This document shows, piece after piece, positions 43,891-56,300 of a stretch of DNA of 64,000 nt. Numbering within the stretch: position 1 is the stretch's first letter; every line of letters starts with the position of its first letter. A program made the translations under genes and the position numbers. The notes under the pieces are model-generated. The model worked only from the letters and a program-made list of their open reading frames with translations. It did no database searches and was not told the DNA's origin. Source of the DNA: Pomphorhynchus laevis (lineage: Eukaryota; Acanthocephala; Palaeacanthocephala; Echinorhynchida; Pomphorhynchidae); the NCBI GenBank assembly GCA_012934845.2, contig WNNJ02000108.1:124001-188000 (forward strand), in the 5' to 3' direction.

Positions 43891-44181
43891 GATACAATAT
43901 GTTGTTTTGCAAGCAACATATCGGCATGCATTCTTGCAATCATTTGTACTGTTCCATTTAGTGCTCAATTGGATGCAAGAACAATCGAACAAGGTGACGA
44001 TTATTCGAACTTGCTGTTCTTTCAACTTGAGTTTTTCGTAGCATCGTCATGATCAAAACCACTACATATTGCACTAGACGAATTAGAGAGAGCAAGAAAA
44101 CTAAAAACAAAAATGGTAAATAATGACGGAACTGTCTTATCACCAAATAGCTTGAATCTCGATCAAGCATCATTCAAATAA
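43891..44181 (+). other. Unidentified coding-like segment with one in-frame TGA
   Basis: After a good acceptor (TTTTATCTTCAG) a frame reads a hydrophobic stretch (ACILAIICTVPFSAQ) and LDARTIEQGDDYSNLLFFQ, meets TGA at about 44,050, and continues PLHIALDELERARKLKTK, NNDGTVLSPNSLNLDQ to a TAA. The second half looks like true protein. I do not recognise the family. It may be a secreted-peptide exon, a pseudogene, or a read-through case. Confidence 0.3.
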
Positions 44182-45240
44182 TGTACGTATTCGTCAAATT
44201 CGTCTTCTCATTTCTTTCCATCTCATAACTTTTCATTTTCTATCGTTTCTCAACCTTTACTTTCTTGATTATTCTCGCCCTGTTTACTGTTCCTAGCATT
44301 ACCATAATTCGTTTCTTTTACGTCCCAAACTACTCTACATATTTTGGATTCCGTTCTTTCCTTGTGACTGCTTCTCACTCGTGGAATCGCCATATATCAA
44401 TGTCTCCCAGGTATCTGCTAATGAACATGTCATGTTGCGCATATTTCGTAATATCATCAGATAATTTTCAACATATATTTGCCCTGCTAGACATTGTTGG
44501 TGATCCGCATAATGTTCTTCACCTGACGTTTGGTTGACATCATCCCTGATTGGAGTCAAGTATATCCGGAATACAGGAAAAAATTGCCTGTGGAGTGATG
44601 GACCAAACTTTTGAATGTGCCGATATGTACTAGAGTTATAGATAAGTGACCATTGTAATGATCATTACCCCTGCCGATCTGTCGCTCAAAGATCCGTGTA
44701 TCCATGTCAAAAAGTTCATTTTGAGATATTCTTTGAGATACCAGGGCGTTTTATAACTCTTGCAGGGATGTCGAGAACAGTAGTGTGTTTCTTCTGTTAG
44801 ATACTTCTAATCAATATCGACACCTTTTAATGCGTGTCGATTTTCAGAAAGTAATATTCCAGAATCGCGACATTTACGTTAGGCAAAGTGAACGTCAAGT
44901 CAAGATAGTTAGTATTATAATAAGACCCGTTGTCTGTTGGCGAAACAGTCAAGCAAGTTTCTTCCAGTCAGCTAAAGACACTAAAATCCTTACTGCCTCT
45001 TTGAAACCAGGGCTGATACTGTGAAATGTTCCAGAGAATTATAGAATTATACACATCTCAAAAGGATGTATATATTTTAGATGACAAATCTCATTATGCT
45101 CCAAAGCCAGATGCTGGATACTACCTGTACAGTTAAATCATTAATAACCAAAATATTAATGAATTAATATTATTAATATTATTATTAATATTTCACACAT
45201 CTGTTTACATTTCTTTAGAAGGGTATATCTTCGTTATTGA
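44182..45240 (+). other. Unassigned, a few coding-like scraps
   Basis: No gene recognised. A plus-strand frame at 45,026-45,136 reads MFQRIIELYTSQKDVYIL, then DKSHYAPKPDAGYYLYS and a TAA, which looks like a protein end. DWSQVYPEYRKKLPVE appears near 44,555. They could be exons of one unknown gene with 43,891. Confidence 0.25.
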
Positions 45241-45245
45241 CCATT

Positions 45246-45311
45246 AAATTATTAGAAAAAAGTTAGAAGCTTGTAAGTATTACAAGCTTCTAACCTTTCT
45301 TCTAATAATTT
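45246..45311. repeat. Long imperfect hairpin, 27 paired bases
   Basis: Inner stem GTTAGAAGCTTGTAA/TTACAAGCTTCTAAC with a 3-nt loop, flanked by an internal loop and an outer stem AAATTATTAGAA/TTCTAATAATTT. About 66 nt, the size of a pre-miRNA or a mini fold-back element. Confidence 0.7.
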
Positions 45312-46458
45312 TATCGTAAGTACTACAAGCTAGCTGTTCGCGCTTTTTCGATCACCTTTTTAAAAAAATTTCCATAATAAATTCTCACAAACGAAAGCAA
45401 TTTTTAAATGTTTCAAAAACATAGAATCCTTACGACTGTAGAAAAAGTACAATAATAAAATGAGTCAATGAGTTTTTATCTTACCAAATAATTAATACTT
45501 TGCATTCTCTGAGAGCAAATCATTTAGAGAAGATGATTGTAGACAATTTTCGAATATTTTCAAAGTAAACGTTTTTAAAGAATAAAATATTTCAAAAGAC
45601 GAAATTGTTTAAAAACCAGAAATTTTTTTCACCTATAGAAGAAGCATTGAAAGAATATGAAAATTTTAACTCACACTAGGATTCATTTACTTAATGATAT
45701 ACTGCCATGTATATCTAGCAAACAACAGATTAGTTATAAATGAAATTATATCAAGATGCGATCAAATATTAATTAAAAAAAAACATCGAAAAAAAAATAC
45801 AAGATCAATGTTATTTTCATATAAACGTTTCAACTTTTGGCTTCGTTAGGATAATATATAATTAGGTAGTTTGTATATTTAAATCAACTTTCGGTTTACT
45901 GACTTTATTCTACTGCTGATCTATTGAATGACGAGAAGGTATACACTATGGCAAGCTAATGTAGGTCGTTTTAAATTTGAAAATTTTAGAATATAAATAT
46001 TTCGTATATACAGAATATATAACATTTGGATGCATGCAATATATGAACTAGTAATAAATTAGTATCAATTAATAATTTTAATAAAATAAAAAAATATAAT
46101 TTTATCTATTAAAATTTGGATTGTTTCTTGAAGATATTCTTAATTAATATTTAACAATGCAATTACAATATTAGCTAACGTCGTCGTTATGATGAATATT
46201 TGAGAAATAATTATATTACAAAACCTTTTGTGAAAATAAATACCTTTAAACCTTCAAATTACCTTTTGCAAAACCGTTTTCCAATATTTCAGTTTAAGAT
46301 AGTATACTTTTCTCATGATTTCAAGGATTATAAGTCATCGTTCAGAACAAACGTTTCCGCATTAATATCTTTAACAATAAAAATTACTGTTTCAAGCTCG
46401 TCAAATTACCTGAAAATTGAAAACTTTTTAATTTTGATTGCAATGAGACTCCTATTTT

Positions 46459-46571
46459 TTATTTTGGCTTCCCTTATCACGCATCTATCTAAATAGCAAG
46501 TAAGTTAAGGTGATATAACTGAATTAGATTAGTTTGTGAATAAGAGCAAATTGTCACAGATTTATCAATCC
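46459..46571. repeat. About 112-bp direct repeat, copy 1 (copy 2 at 46,777-46,888)
   Basis: TTTTGGCTTCCCTTATCACG...CAGATTTATCA recurs 318 bp downstream at about 94% identity. Both contain CTATCTAAATAGCAAGTAAG. Copy 1 is preceded by a signal-peptide-like ATG frame (MRLLFFILASLITHL), but it ends in a stop before the donor-like GTAAGT. Confidence 0.7.
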
Positions 46572-46889
46572 TTAGCATTTTCATAATTTTATTATGTAAC
46601 AATTTTATAAATATGTTCTTTAATATTTCTGAAATGTCATGTTTGTTTTATTTGCTACAGAAACAATCAACTTGTTGTGAAAAAGACTGATATATTAACT
46701 TTATTATGCTATTTATAAACGAAATAAATTAATATTTTTAAATTTTGATTTAGATCAAACAACAAAATATGCTCTTATTTTGGTTTACCTTATTACGCAT
46801 CTATCTAAATAGCAAGTAAGTTAAGGTGATATAACTGAATTAGAGCAGTTTGTGAATGAGAGCAAATTGTCACAGATTTATCATGGTTT

Positions 46890-47734
46890 GATAATAAATT
46901 GAACATTATGTTGGCTTCATTTGCGTTGTTTTAGCATCATTTTAACACATCTTTCATGTGCACTTTCAATCTTAGCATAATTTATCGACCTATATTTTTA
47001 CAAATCACACACAGGATCACTAGCACGGTGTAAATTACGATCGTTCATTCTGCCTGGAGAAATGGTTGTCCTTAAAAGTTGATTAAAGTAGTGGTTTCTT
47101 TTTGCTAAAAAGCAATATTGTAATTATTTATATAATTTCAAGCAATTACACTAGAACAATATTACGACCAAGCTATATTTTAGAAGTCATATTTTTACCA
47201 AAGATATAATGATCTAATTTCTCTCTCTCGATATTTGTGTGAATTCTTACTCTTTTTAAATAAGAAAGCAAATGTTACGCGAGCTTGGAAATATAAAAGA
47301 ATGCAATGATGCGGCGATCAATAGCCTTTACCTCATATAGAAAAAGCTCGGCAATAACAAATGCAACGTATCTCACATATATATAATATTAAAAATAGAA
47401 GATGCGAAAGTGGAAAAGCGACCCTATCCATTTTCTGGTGAGTGAAATATCAATACGTAGTTTGTTCCAAAAATCCAAACTGCAAAGACACAAATTTGAA
47501 ATATAAAAAGGATTACATTTATGTTACACTACTAGCCATTTTAATGAAGAATGTAATGAACGTTGTGTGCAAATTGAGAGAAAATATGAATATTAATTGA
47601 CTGAAATGTACTAACGAACATATTGAACTAGTAAAAAGCGCCAAAAAATACTAGTTGTAGGGGAAAGGTATCAAAATTACAGGAATACAGCATCAAAAGC
47701 AGACTTGCAGATTTATCTGTGTTAATAAAGCTGC
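46890..47734. other. Upstream region of the KCTD-like gene, no gene seen
   Basis: AT-rich. A TATATATAATATT run at about 47,378 could serve as a TATA-like element. Nothing firm. Confidence 0.3.
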
Positions 47735-48574
47735 ATGGATCAGATATCTAACTCTGAACAGAATAGGTTCAACAATGCCAAGAGGGTTATGTTAAATATT
47801 GGTGGCACACTATTCACAACTACGATACAAACTTTAAAGAAGGAAAATAATATAATTTTGGATATGCTTGAACAGGCCGATAACAGTCATTGTCAAATTG
47901 AGGGATCAACTAACGAAGATAAAGTTATATACTTTGACCGTGATCCAAACTGTTTCAGACACATTCTCAATTACTTAAGAAATAATAAAGGAGCACTTAC
48001 ACTTCCACAAGATTATAAGGAAACTGAACTACTTCTGAATGAAGCATACTATTACAAGATGTTTAATTTGGTAGGCATAATTGAAAATGCGCTTAATGAT
48101 AAGAAATTGCAGAATAATTACGATCTAAAACCATCATCACCATCAATCAAGCATTACAATTGGATTCGACCAGCAGGTCTTACCATGGCGGTAACTTTTA
48201 AAACTTACAAGTCGGAAATCAGGCAGATTGTATCTCCTGCGATTCTGTTACCTGCTATTCTAACCAAATCGGTAGATAAAAATCAACTTCCTCTGCAAAA
48301 CTGTAATTCAACTTTACTGGAAGAGGTAAACTTACTTTGGCCGAACTTCGGTAAAAGGGCACTGTGCTCAACCAATTTAAGTTCCATTGCTGAGATAAAG
48401 CGATTTGTAAGGAAACATTGTAAAATCGAGAAAGGCTACTATTGTCATCAATTTGTTTTAGAGAGTGAAGTGTACACACGGAAAGATATTTTAGATCGAT
48501 TGCATATAATGAATGCACACATGTCGTTTCGTCAACAGGACGGTGAAATCTACAATGAAGGATGGATACTGTAA
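47735..48574 (+). CDS. KCTD-like BTB/T1-domain protein, intronless
   Basis: 279 residues, single exon. Residues 16-115 form a BTB/T1 (potassium-channel tetramerisation type) domain: VMLNIGGTLFTTTIQTLKK, VIYFDRDPNCFRHILNYLRN, LPQDYKETELLLNEAYYYKM. KCTD proteins assemble as oligomers and commonly recruit cullin-3 ubiquitin ligase. The C-terminal half (HYNWIRPAGLTMAVTFKTYK, then ALCSTNLSSIAEIKRFVRKH) has no motif I recognise, so the closest KCTD subgroup is unclear. The start is the first ATG (MDQISN), 15 codons before the T1 domain. An intact frame in AT-rich surroundings argues for a functional gene. The lack of introns in an intron-bearing genome hints at a retrogene. Confidence 0.85.
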   Translation: MDQISNSEQNRFNNAKRVMLNIGGTLFTTTIQTLKKENNIILDMLEQADNSHCQIEGSTNEDKVIYFDRDPNCFRHILNYLRNNKGALTLPQDYKETELLLNEAYYYKMFNLVGIIENALNDKKLQNNYDLKPSSPSIKHYNWIRPAGLTMAVTFKTYKSEIRQIVSPAILLPAILTKSVDKNQLPLQNCNSTLLEEVNLLWPNFGKRALCSTNLSSIAEIKRFVRKHCKIEKGYYCHQFVLESEVYTRKDILDRLHIMNAHMSFRQQDGEIYNEGWIL

Positions 48575-48579
48575 TCACA

Positions 48580-49430
48580 AATAATTAAAAATATATTGGT
48601 GAAAGGAAATACTTCCATATTTTGTATTCGCAATTTTAAATCGTTAGCCAATTTATACTAATTGTTATCATATTGTTAGCCAAATCAGATTTCGTTTAAT
48701 TATTACAAAAGAAACAATTGTCCATTGCATCGTGACAGATTGTCTGGAATGTGAATACTAGGTGAACTACATAAAATATTGACTTGGCATTGCACGCGGA
48801 TAAATTTTTAAAAAATTAAAATTTTATATTTGCACACATATAAGGGGTCATTAAATTTTTAAATAACGCTTTCAAAATCGTAATTCTGAAATAAAGCTTT
48901 CAGAATCCATGATAATAAAATGTAACTTAAAATGCAAATTGAAATTTAAAAATAAAATGTAAAATGTCTTGATTATTAAATTAGAACACATTTTAAATTT
49001 CAATTATTTTAAAATTATCAAACTATAGTGGACGATTTTAGCTTTTTTCTAAGAATGAGCTTTCCTATTTTGATATTCGAACTATTTTTCTTTGATATTT
49101 CAAACATTTTGATATTGTTTGCTACATTTTGGTGATTAGTTATCTTTTAAATCTCCAAAAGTTAATGTTATCTTTTGTCATTCTACTATTTATTCTATTG
49201 GAACCTATGATGTGAAAAGATTAAGGCTAATATCTCTACATTTAACATCTACAATAGATGATATATCATATTTTTAACTAAACGCGTTACCACAACAATA
49301 ACTTGTACAATTATATTTTGTAGGAAAATATTTGGAATCTTTGATAATACTTAGGCTCTTTATTGTGCTTACCATCGAAATCAATATTAAAATATATGGT
49401 TTCGATTTTCCTGGTCGCAACGAACCTAAA
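48580..49430. other. AT-rich, no gene seen
   Basis: 3' flank of the KCTD-like gene. No clear coding frame or repeat. Confidence 0.4.
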
Positions 49431-49439
49431 TAATAGTGA

Positions 49440-49542
49440 CTTGATTTATTTTTTAATTTAATTGTAATATTTTTTGAGAGCAGACAGATTGCATCACTAT
49501 TACCTCCCATTGGAACACCATTTACTTGTCTGAATGAGATGT
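49440..49542 (-). pseudogene. PLE-type RT fragment
   Basis: The minus strand reads SFRQVNGVPMGGNSDAICLL, which fits the GxPMGxN...ADLxL block of Penelope-like RTs and aligns with [11 protein letters not shown] of PLE-1. Only about 35 residues are recognisable. Confidence 0.4.
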
Positions 49543-49544
49543 CT

Positions 49545-50285
49545 TTGCTTTGAAATTATTTTGATTTATAAAAATATTTAAGGCTTTTATAATAAATGTA
49601 TATATTGTATAATTTATTATATAATATTTTGTATGATTTATTTTATAATTATATATAAATGTATAATACATTTATGCATAATTTATTGTAATTTATCGTA
49701 TAATTTATGTATAAGTTTGTTATAGTTTATATGTATATATTCCAATTTACAGTTTTGAATATCATGCAAAACTTTTTAATAGGTTTGTTACCTTATGAGA
49801 TATAGTTTGACTATAATAAAATATAGAATAAAATACATGCAATGTGTTTGTCAAGTTATTCATCGTCGCCGTCGTAGTGGGTGAAACTATTTTCCATAGC
49901 TAGAACTAAGATCCACTTCTCGGATGTTTTTTGTGTAAATGCTTTAAATAAAAGAGAAAAACGCTTTAGAGAAAATGTATTAATTCTCGTTGCTTTAACT
50001 TTCAAGGTTTCTTTAAATCAACTTTATACCAGCAACAAAACTATCCTTGTGAGTTTTAGAACTCTCAAAAATCTTGAACATTCGTGGTTTTCTTAATGAT
50101 AACAGAAAAGTTGACATTTTCCAAGTTCAATAACAAGAATGTTTATTCTTACAAATTGTGATCTCTGCTTGAAATGTGAAACCACATTGGTGTCGTCTGA
50201 GGACAGATAAATAATGTCGAATAAGTGCAACTATGTTGCACTTGTATTAAGTGCAAATAAAACATTTTTATAGTCGAACATTTGA
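49545..50285. other. AT-rich upstream region of the sushi gene
   Basis: Many TATA/TTATA strings. A 9-bp-stem palindrome AAGTGCAAC/GTTGCACTT lies at 50,223-50,243, about 45 bp before the first ATG. No coding frame convincing. Confidence 0.35.
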
Positions 50286-50288
50286 GAA

Positions 50289-50352
50289 ATGGTAAAAATG
50301 TATTTATTGGCAATTCTCATTATGTTTGATGATCAACAAGCAAAGGATGAAG
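50289..50352 (+). CDS. Sushi gene exon 1, signal peptide
   Basis: ATGGTAAAAATG opens a frame reading MVKMYLLAILIMF, a short hydrophobic signal, then DDQQAKDE, and stops in phase 1 at donor GTAATA. The phase fits the next sushi exon. Assigned by position and phase; not proven. Confidence 0.5.
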
Positions 50353-53300
50353 GTAATAAATTTATATTATAAAATAAATTTATAAATCGATTTTATAAAT
50401 TTATAATTTTAAAACTTTTATAATATTGAGTCGATATTTACTTTGTATTTAACGACTCTATATATTCGTCTCTTTTCCATTAATTTAATTCAAGTGGATT
50501 ATTAAAAATAGTTAGTATTTAATTGCATTATTTTTTGAAATTAATGCAAGAGGTTTACCAAAATAAAATATGTAAATCCTAATAATAAAATGTAACTTGA
50601 TAATTAAATATAATGATTTCCGAATGGCAACGATATTGCGTCCTCATTTTCATAAATGAAAAAACTAATTAATTTTATTCTTCATGAATAAATTTTGATA
50701 AATATTTTATATAAATTATACAATTTGACTATTATTATTTGACTATAAATTATACAATTATACAATACTGACCTTACTTGTATTATTACCTTTTATAATA
50801 CTTTAATATTTTACATTTTTATATTTTACATTTTTTTAATTTTAATGTGGTAAGAGTCGTCCACATGAACATCAAATCAGCCAGCTTGAGTCAAATATAA
50901 AAATGTATACAACATTTTTATATTGTAGACATTAACGGAATGAAAACCTAATGTATTTTATATTTTTTGAATATCTGGACTCCATTTACAGAAGAAGTAT
51001 GGTTTTAATATCTATCTGAATATCAAAATGCACATATATACAAACGTAAGACATGCATTTTTGATTTTCAAATGTATAATTATTAAAATCGATAAATTCG
51101 AATAAGGAAATTATATATAATTATATATTATTTAATATGTAATTTATATAAATTTATAATTATTTAATGTTTTGAAGTACTTTATGAATACATCTTTGAT
51201 TTTTTAAAATATAATTATTAAAACTGATCAATGCGTACAAGAAAATTATATAATTATATTTTATTTTATATAATTATAATTAAGTCTTAATATATAATTA
51301 TTTGAATTAATTATATAATATTTTAATATTTATATTATGTAGACATAAATGGTAACATTTATGTCTACATTTGTTGTATAATTTTTTACGCATTATTTGT
51401 GACTCACTTTTAAAGGATTTACATTAAAGTGAGTCATCAATAATTTAATCGGATTGTTTTATATGTATATGAAAATGGCTAATGCTATTTAACTGTTGGA
51501 TATATTTCTAATTTATTGATTGAGTACATAAAATCAAAATATTAATTCACGTTTTTTTGTCATCATATTGTTAAATGTAAACTTTTAAAGAAAAAATTAT
51601 CATTGTATATCTGCACATTTGCAAGTTAAATCCGGACAATTTCTTAAATCTTCATATTAAAAATAAATTATTTTCTCTAACTGAAAGGTTATCAAAAATG
51701 GAAATAAATTTAAAAAACAGCTTCAATTTAATATTTCAATATATTCTCTATTGAGGGAAAGCCATCAGTCTTCAATTTATAAATATTATTAATATAATCA
51801 AAAAATAATGGAAATCATATTATTAAAATATGAATTTATACAACCGGATGTCGTCACCTTAAAGTAATCTATGTTTGTAGTAAGACGTGGTTTGTTAAGA
51901 ACACACTCAAAAATCTATTTGCATTAATTTCTAAGTAATTTCTTGTAATTTCATTAAAAGCAAGTCATATAGTTAATAGTTAATAGATATCGACTATCAA
52001 GAGAAACTGACGTAAAAAGTGTGTATTAGAAACAATCGCAGTTCAGCAAAGTTCATTTTTAAAAGTGTTTAGGGATCATTCACCACAGTTTAAGAGGATG
52101 CTTGCAATTGTGATTATTAGATATTTTAATATATTCTCTATTGAGGGAAAGTCATCAGTCTTCAATTTATAAATATTATTAATATAATCAAAAAATAATG
52201 GAAAATCATATTATTAAAATATGAATTTTTACAACTTTACGTTCTGAGGATGATAGCAGTTAGTTATCGAATATGTGACTTTTAATAAAAATAATAATTT
52301 CACAATTAAAATTATTTAATTTTTACTAATTAAATAGAATTTGTAAAATAAGTGAACAATCAATTTAAAATAAAGTATATATGTTGATGACAAGTTGCAT
52401 CTTCGTTCATTAACATCATATTTATTTGTGAAATTACTAATCACAGCGATCACGCAAACTCTCAATCCGTAAGTTTCACGATATTTAAGATGCTGATCAA
52501 TTTTCTGGTAGATAATTTTCTATTAACCGAAACTTTATCTACAAGATAATGCTAGAAGTCGATGAAAAAAATATAAATGCACTTTACAAAAGTTTGTTGT
52601 CTAAAGTAGAAAGTATCGCTTATAAAAATTCAGTTATTTAAGTAATCGTGATACTCTTTAATCATACTTGTAAAACGACCATAAACAGAAACAGTTAATT
52701 TAACCTTTTTAGTTAATCCTCATCTTTGTCAGCCATTGCCGGCACCGATTAATGGATATATAACTTACTCTGAATACGGTAGCTACCAGTCAACCGCAGC
52801 GTACCGATGTAACTTTGGGTACCAATTAGATGGACCATCATATAGGCAATGTAATCACGATGGATTGTGGTATCCACAGTCTAATCCTAGATGTATAAAA
52901 CAAGGTAGTAAATGTTTCAAAGCTCGAAACTTATTTTAATTGCATATTCAAAGATGAATATTAATTTCAACTATTTTATCAATTTATACAAATCAATATA
53001 TTTTTTATTATTATTTCGTTTTGAAATCGTAATTGTGCATATTAAATGTGTATATTTCTGCCAGTACAAGCTGTACCGCGTGTTAGAATAATCAAAATAC
53101 GCTCAACTCTTGCAACTGAAAGAAAACTGGCATAACTTAAAACAAACTGGAGTAATAATATAAATAAAACGAAATTTGAAAATAATTTATTAATTTTTTG
53201 AAGTATGTACAAAAATCGTTACCCTCAAATGGGCCGTAATGAAAAATATCATGGTAAATTTTACATGAAAAACTGGTTAGTCAGTTTTTTTAAGTTGAAA

Positions 53301-56300
53301 AAGTTGCCCTTCCACGGGTCGACTGTGCTGCGCGCATGCAAGCAGATGATGTACGCGCAAGTTAAACAGACAACATCCTCTTTATCTTGGTAACATTGTC
53401 TGAGTAAGTTGAAGTGCTTCTCTGTGACATTGCCGCAGCAATCGTCTTGATAAGTCTTCCAGCATCAACGCCAAAACCTCCCACTGTCGACAAACTAACC
53501 TAATGAATGATCCGCGTTTGATTCTGCGTACACGTTCTTCGTATTTGTCTACCTTCTTGAATACGTTATATTGAAACGAAGAAGATGGTCTGCGGTTGAC
53601 ATAAGATTGAGGAACTGTAGAGAAGCCTATTACGAAATGAGGTGATTCTATCAGATGTAAGGCGGTATAGTTCAATTCCTTATATTCGATATTGTGAAGT
53701 GCAACATTTCTATTTATTCGGTTGGACGCATTCGACGCCTTAACAGCCAACAGGCAAACGTTCGGATCGGAGTTATACGCTTTTTGTAATTAGTGAGTAG
53801 CAAAGTCGATACCACTCTTCTGGGTAACCTTATGGCACACTCGTAATAGGGTAGAACTGACGCGCATCAGGATCGTCTTCATAGTAGAACCGCTTGGTGT
53901 ACAGCAATATCTGCACACTGTTAACAATTCTCGCAGGCAACCCAATGAACCTGAGAGAAGAGATAACAAAGGGAATGGAGATGCGGTCAAATGCAGCAGT
54001 AAAATCAAGGAAAACAGCCACAGCAAGTTGATGACTGTTCTTCTGATAAAACTGACACACTTCACAAACAGCAGAATGGACTGAGCGACCTTTAACGAAC
54101 CCGTGAATACCTAGTGGTATTAAGTTTCGCCTACTTCGATGATCGCGGATTTTACGCGCAAGCGCTTTCTCGTAAATCGACATGAGGGAATTCTGAATTG
54201 AAATGGGCCACAGGTCTTTAGGACAAGAGACCAGATTTTTCTTTGGAATAAAAACACGTCTACTAATGTTGATGCCGGCTACATCGAAAGGGGTGGATTA
54301 TAGCATTGTGACAGCCACTTCTCTTCTTTGTTTGGCTGTCAAAAGCTGACAAACACGAGAATAGAGTGGAGCGACGGATTTGGAGGTGCCCGGAAGAGGC
54401 TCTCAAAAGTTAACAATATCTGTGACAGATAGATATCTACTCCTAATGTATCCCCAAGGCGGGATTGGTTGAGATGATTGAGTGGCTCCATAATTATGTA
54501 GGAATAGTGACTCCTTTAAAACTTTGTCAAGAACTATTTTTCCAATCGAGCCCGACGCTCTATTCGTCCAACAGATAAACTTCTCCTTCTTGAATATCTT
54601 ACAGAAGGAAGACTGGGTTGGATTAAGGGAAGCAGTATTTGCCCTATCCTTACCCAGTTAGAACCTATATCTAGTTCTCCAATATTCTTTCAACAGAACT
54701 TGCCTGGCAGAAGCAGAGAGGTTGGGAAGACGCAGCATATACGCTAAGGTCTTGAGTTTTGTCAGAGTGGGACTGTAAATACGACCTTTGTAGGTAGTCG
54801 AAAGTATGGCAGTAGCTTGCGAAGAGAGGTAGGAATTAAATTGGGTTATACTTTCATTACCAATCCGGGGGAAGTGTCGGGTAGCTGCCTGAAAGAAAGC
54901 CACTCTGATAGGATCAAAGTAGAATCTCTTTCGAAGCTATCCGTTAATGAATCAAGTCATGATAGGTAGCCATATGTCTTCGCGACTGCTCCGTACAGCG
55001 GGGTTTCAACAACCACCTCTCATTGAGCAGTAATAGGTCGAGGAGTGAATTTGTTGATGTGCAATGAAAGGTGGGGGACGGTGGTTTGTGAATAAGATAA
55101 CCGTTCCTGGCTCTGCGGAGTGCTGCATTAATCCAACGACCAGTTCTGTCGTTGAAGTCACCAAGTACCATGTCATAACCATTGTCTATAATCCTATCCA
55201 GGAAGTCACGGTTTTTGTAAATCTCACCTGGACGGATGTAGACTTTGGCTAGACTGAGGCGTTTACCGTTCTTACAGAGTGAAACTACTAAACAAGAAAG
55301 GGCTGGACAAGAATAGTTGAGTAGAAGGGACGATCTTAAGGATCATTTAACAAGGGTTAAAAGACCTTGAGATGAAGAGGATTGAGGAGGAGTTATGTAC
55401 GGAGTATAGTGGGAACAAATGTGCTTAGGGATGAATCGAGTGATGTCCTGGGGGAGACGGATAGACCGGGCCTCTTTAAGAACTATAACATCTGCATCTC
55501 TACCAGATAGAATTCTAAGGGCAGAAGCTCCTCCCGAATTCCACTGAAGAATATTCAGTGGAAAAGGCTCACGAGTACTCTGCATTATGTTAGGTCAGCT
55601 GGGTGAGATTGCCTCATCCCTAGACAGAGCTAGCGGCGGAAAAGTTGCCCTTCCCGCAACAAGCGCTATCCAGAGTGGGCACATGCCCACGGACATTATC
55701 TTCATTTCCCTTATCGGCGCATTTAGCCTTGCCCTTAAAAGTTTCCCAATCTTGATGGGTGGAACGGCGTGGGCCGAGGCCCCATCTTTTTAGATATAGG
55801 AATGGCAATTTGCGTAGGTATAACCGGGCTGGCACAGAATAATGAAGCAAGAGCAGAAATCATATCCTTCAATCTCTTAATGGCAGAATTAATCTTCGTA
55901 TCCGTGATTCTGAGGATTTCGCTATCAGTCATTCTTGAGGCCTTTTCGGAGAAGGAATCAATCTTCTTGTCCTGAACTTATCTGGTAAAAACGTTCTTGT
56001 AATCGTTGAAGAATTTGCATTTCCGGGACCAAGCCAGATGGTTTCCTCCACAATTTGAACAAAGTGGGGAACCTACGCATTTTACATTAGCTATCAGACT
56101 TTATCAGGAAGACAAGCTACATATTCCACAGGTCATAGGGCACGAGCAATTGTAAGCTCATCGCCCCTACTTGTGAGGGCACTCTAATATCATTCTCTTC
56201 CTATTGCTGTGGAAGATTAGGGATTTTAATCAAGGCTAGTACGGGTTTTAACATAACCTAGGTTTCAAATAACTAGTATGGTTATAACTATAGGTCATAA

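Noticed and set aside
44265-44537. 90-residue plus-strand ORF as a membrane protein
   Set aside because: Composition is that of AT-rich noise and no family pattern is seen.
53382-53750. Host gene of 122 residues on the minus strand
   Set aside because: It aligns in order with two separate parts of the RLE element and is an internally deleted copy.
55587-55975. Plus-strand ORFs of 68 residues
   Set aside because: They lie opposite LINE-J ORF1 and have no independent signal.
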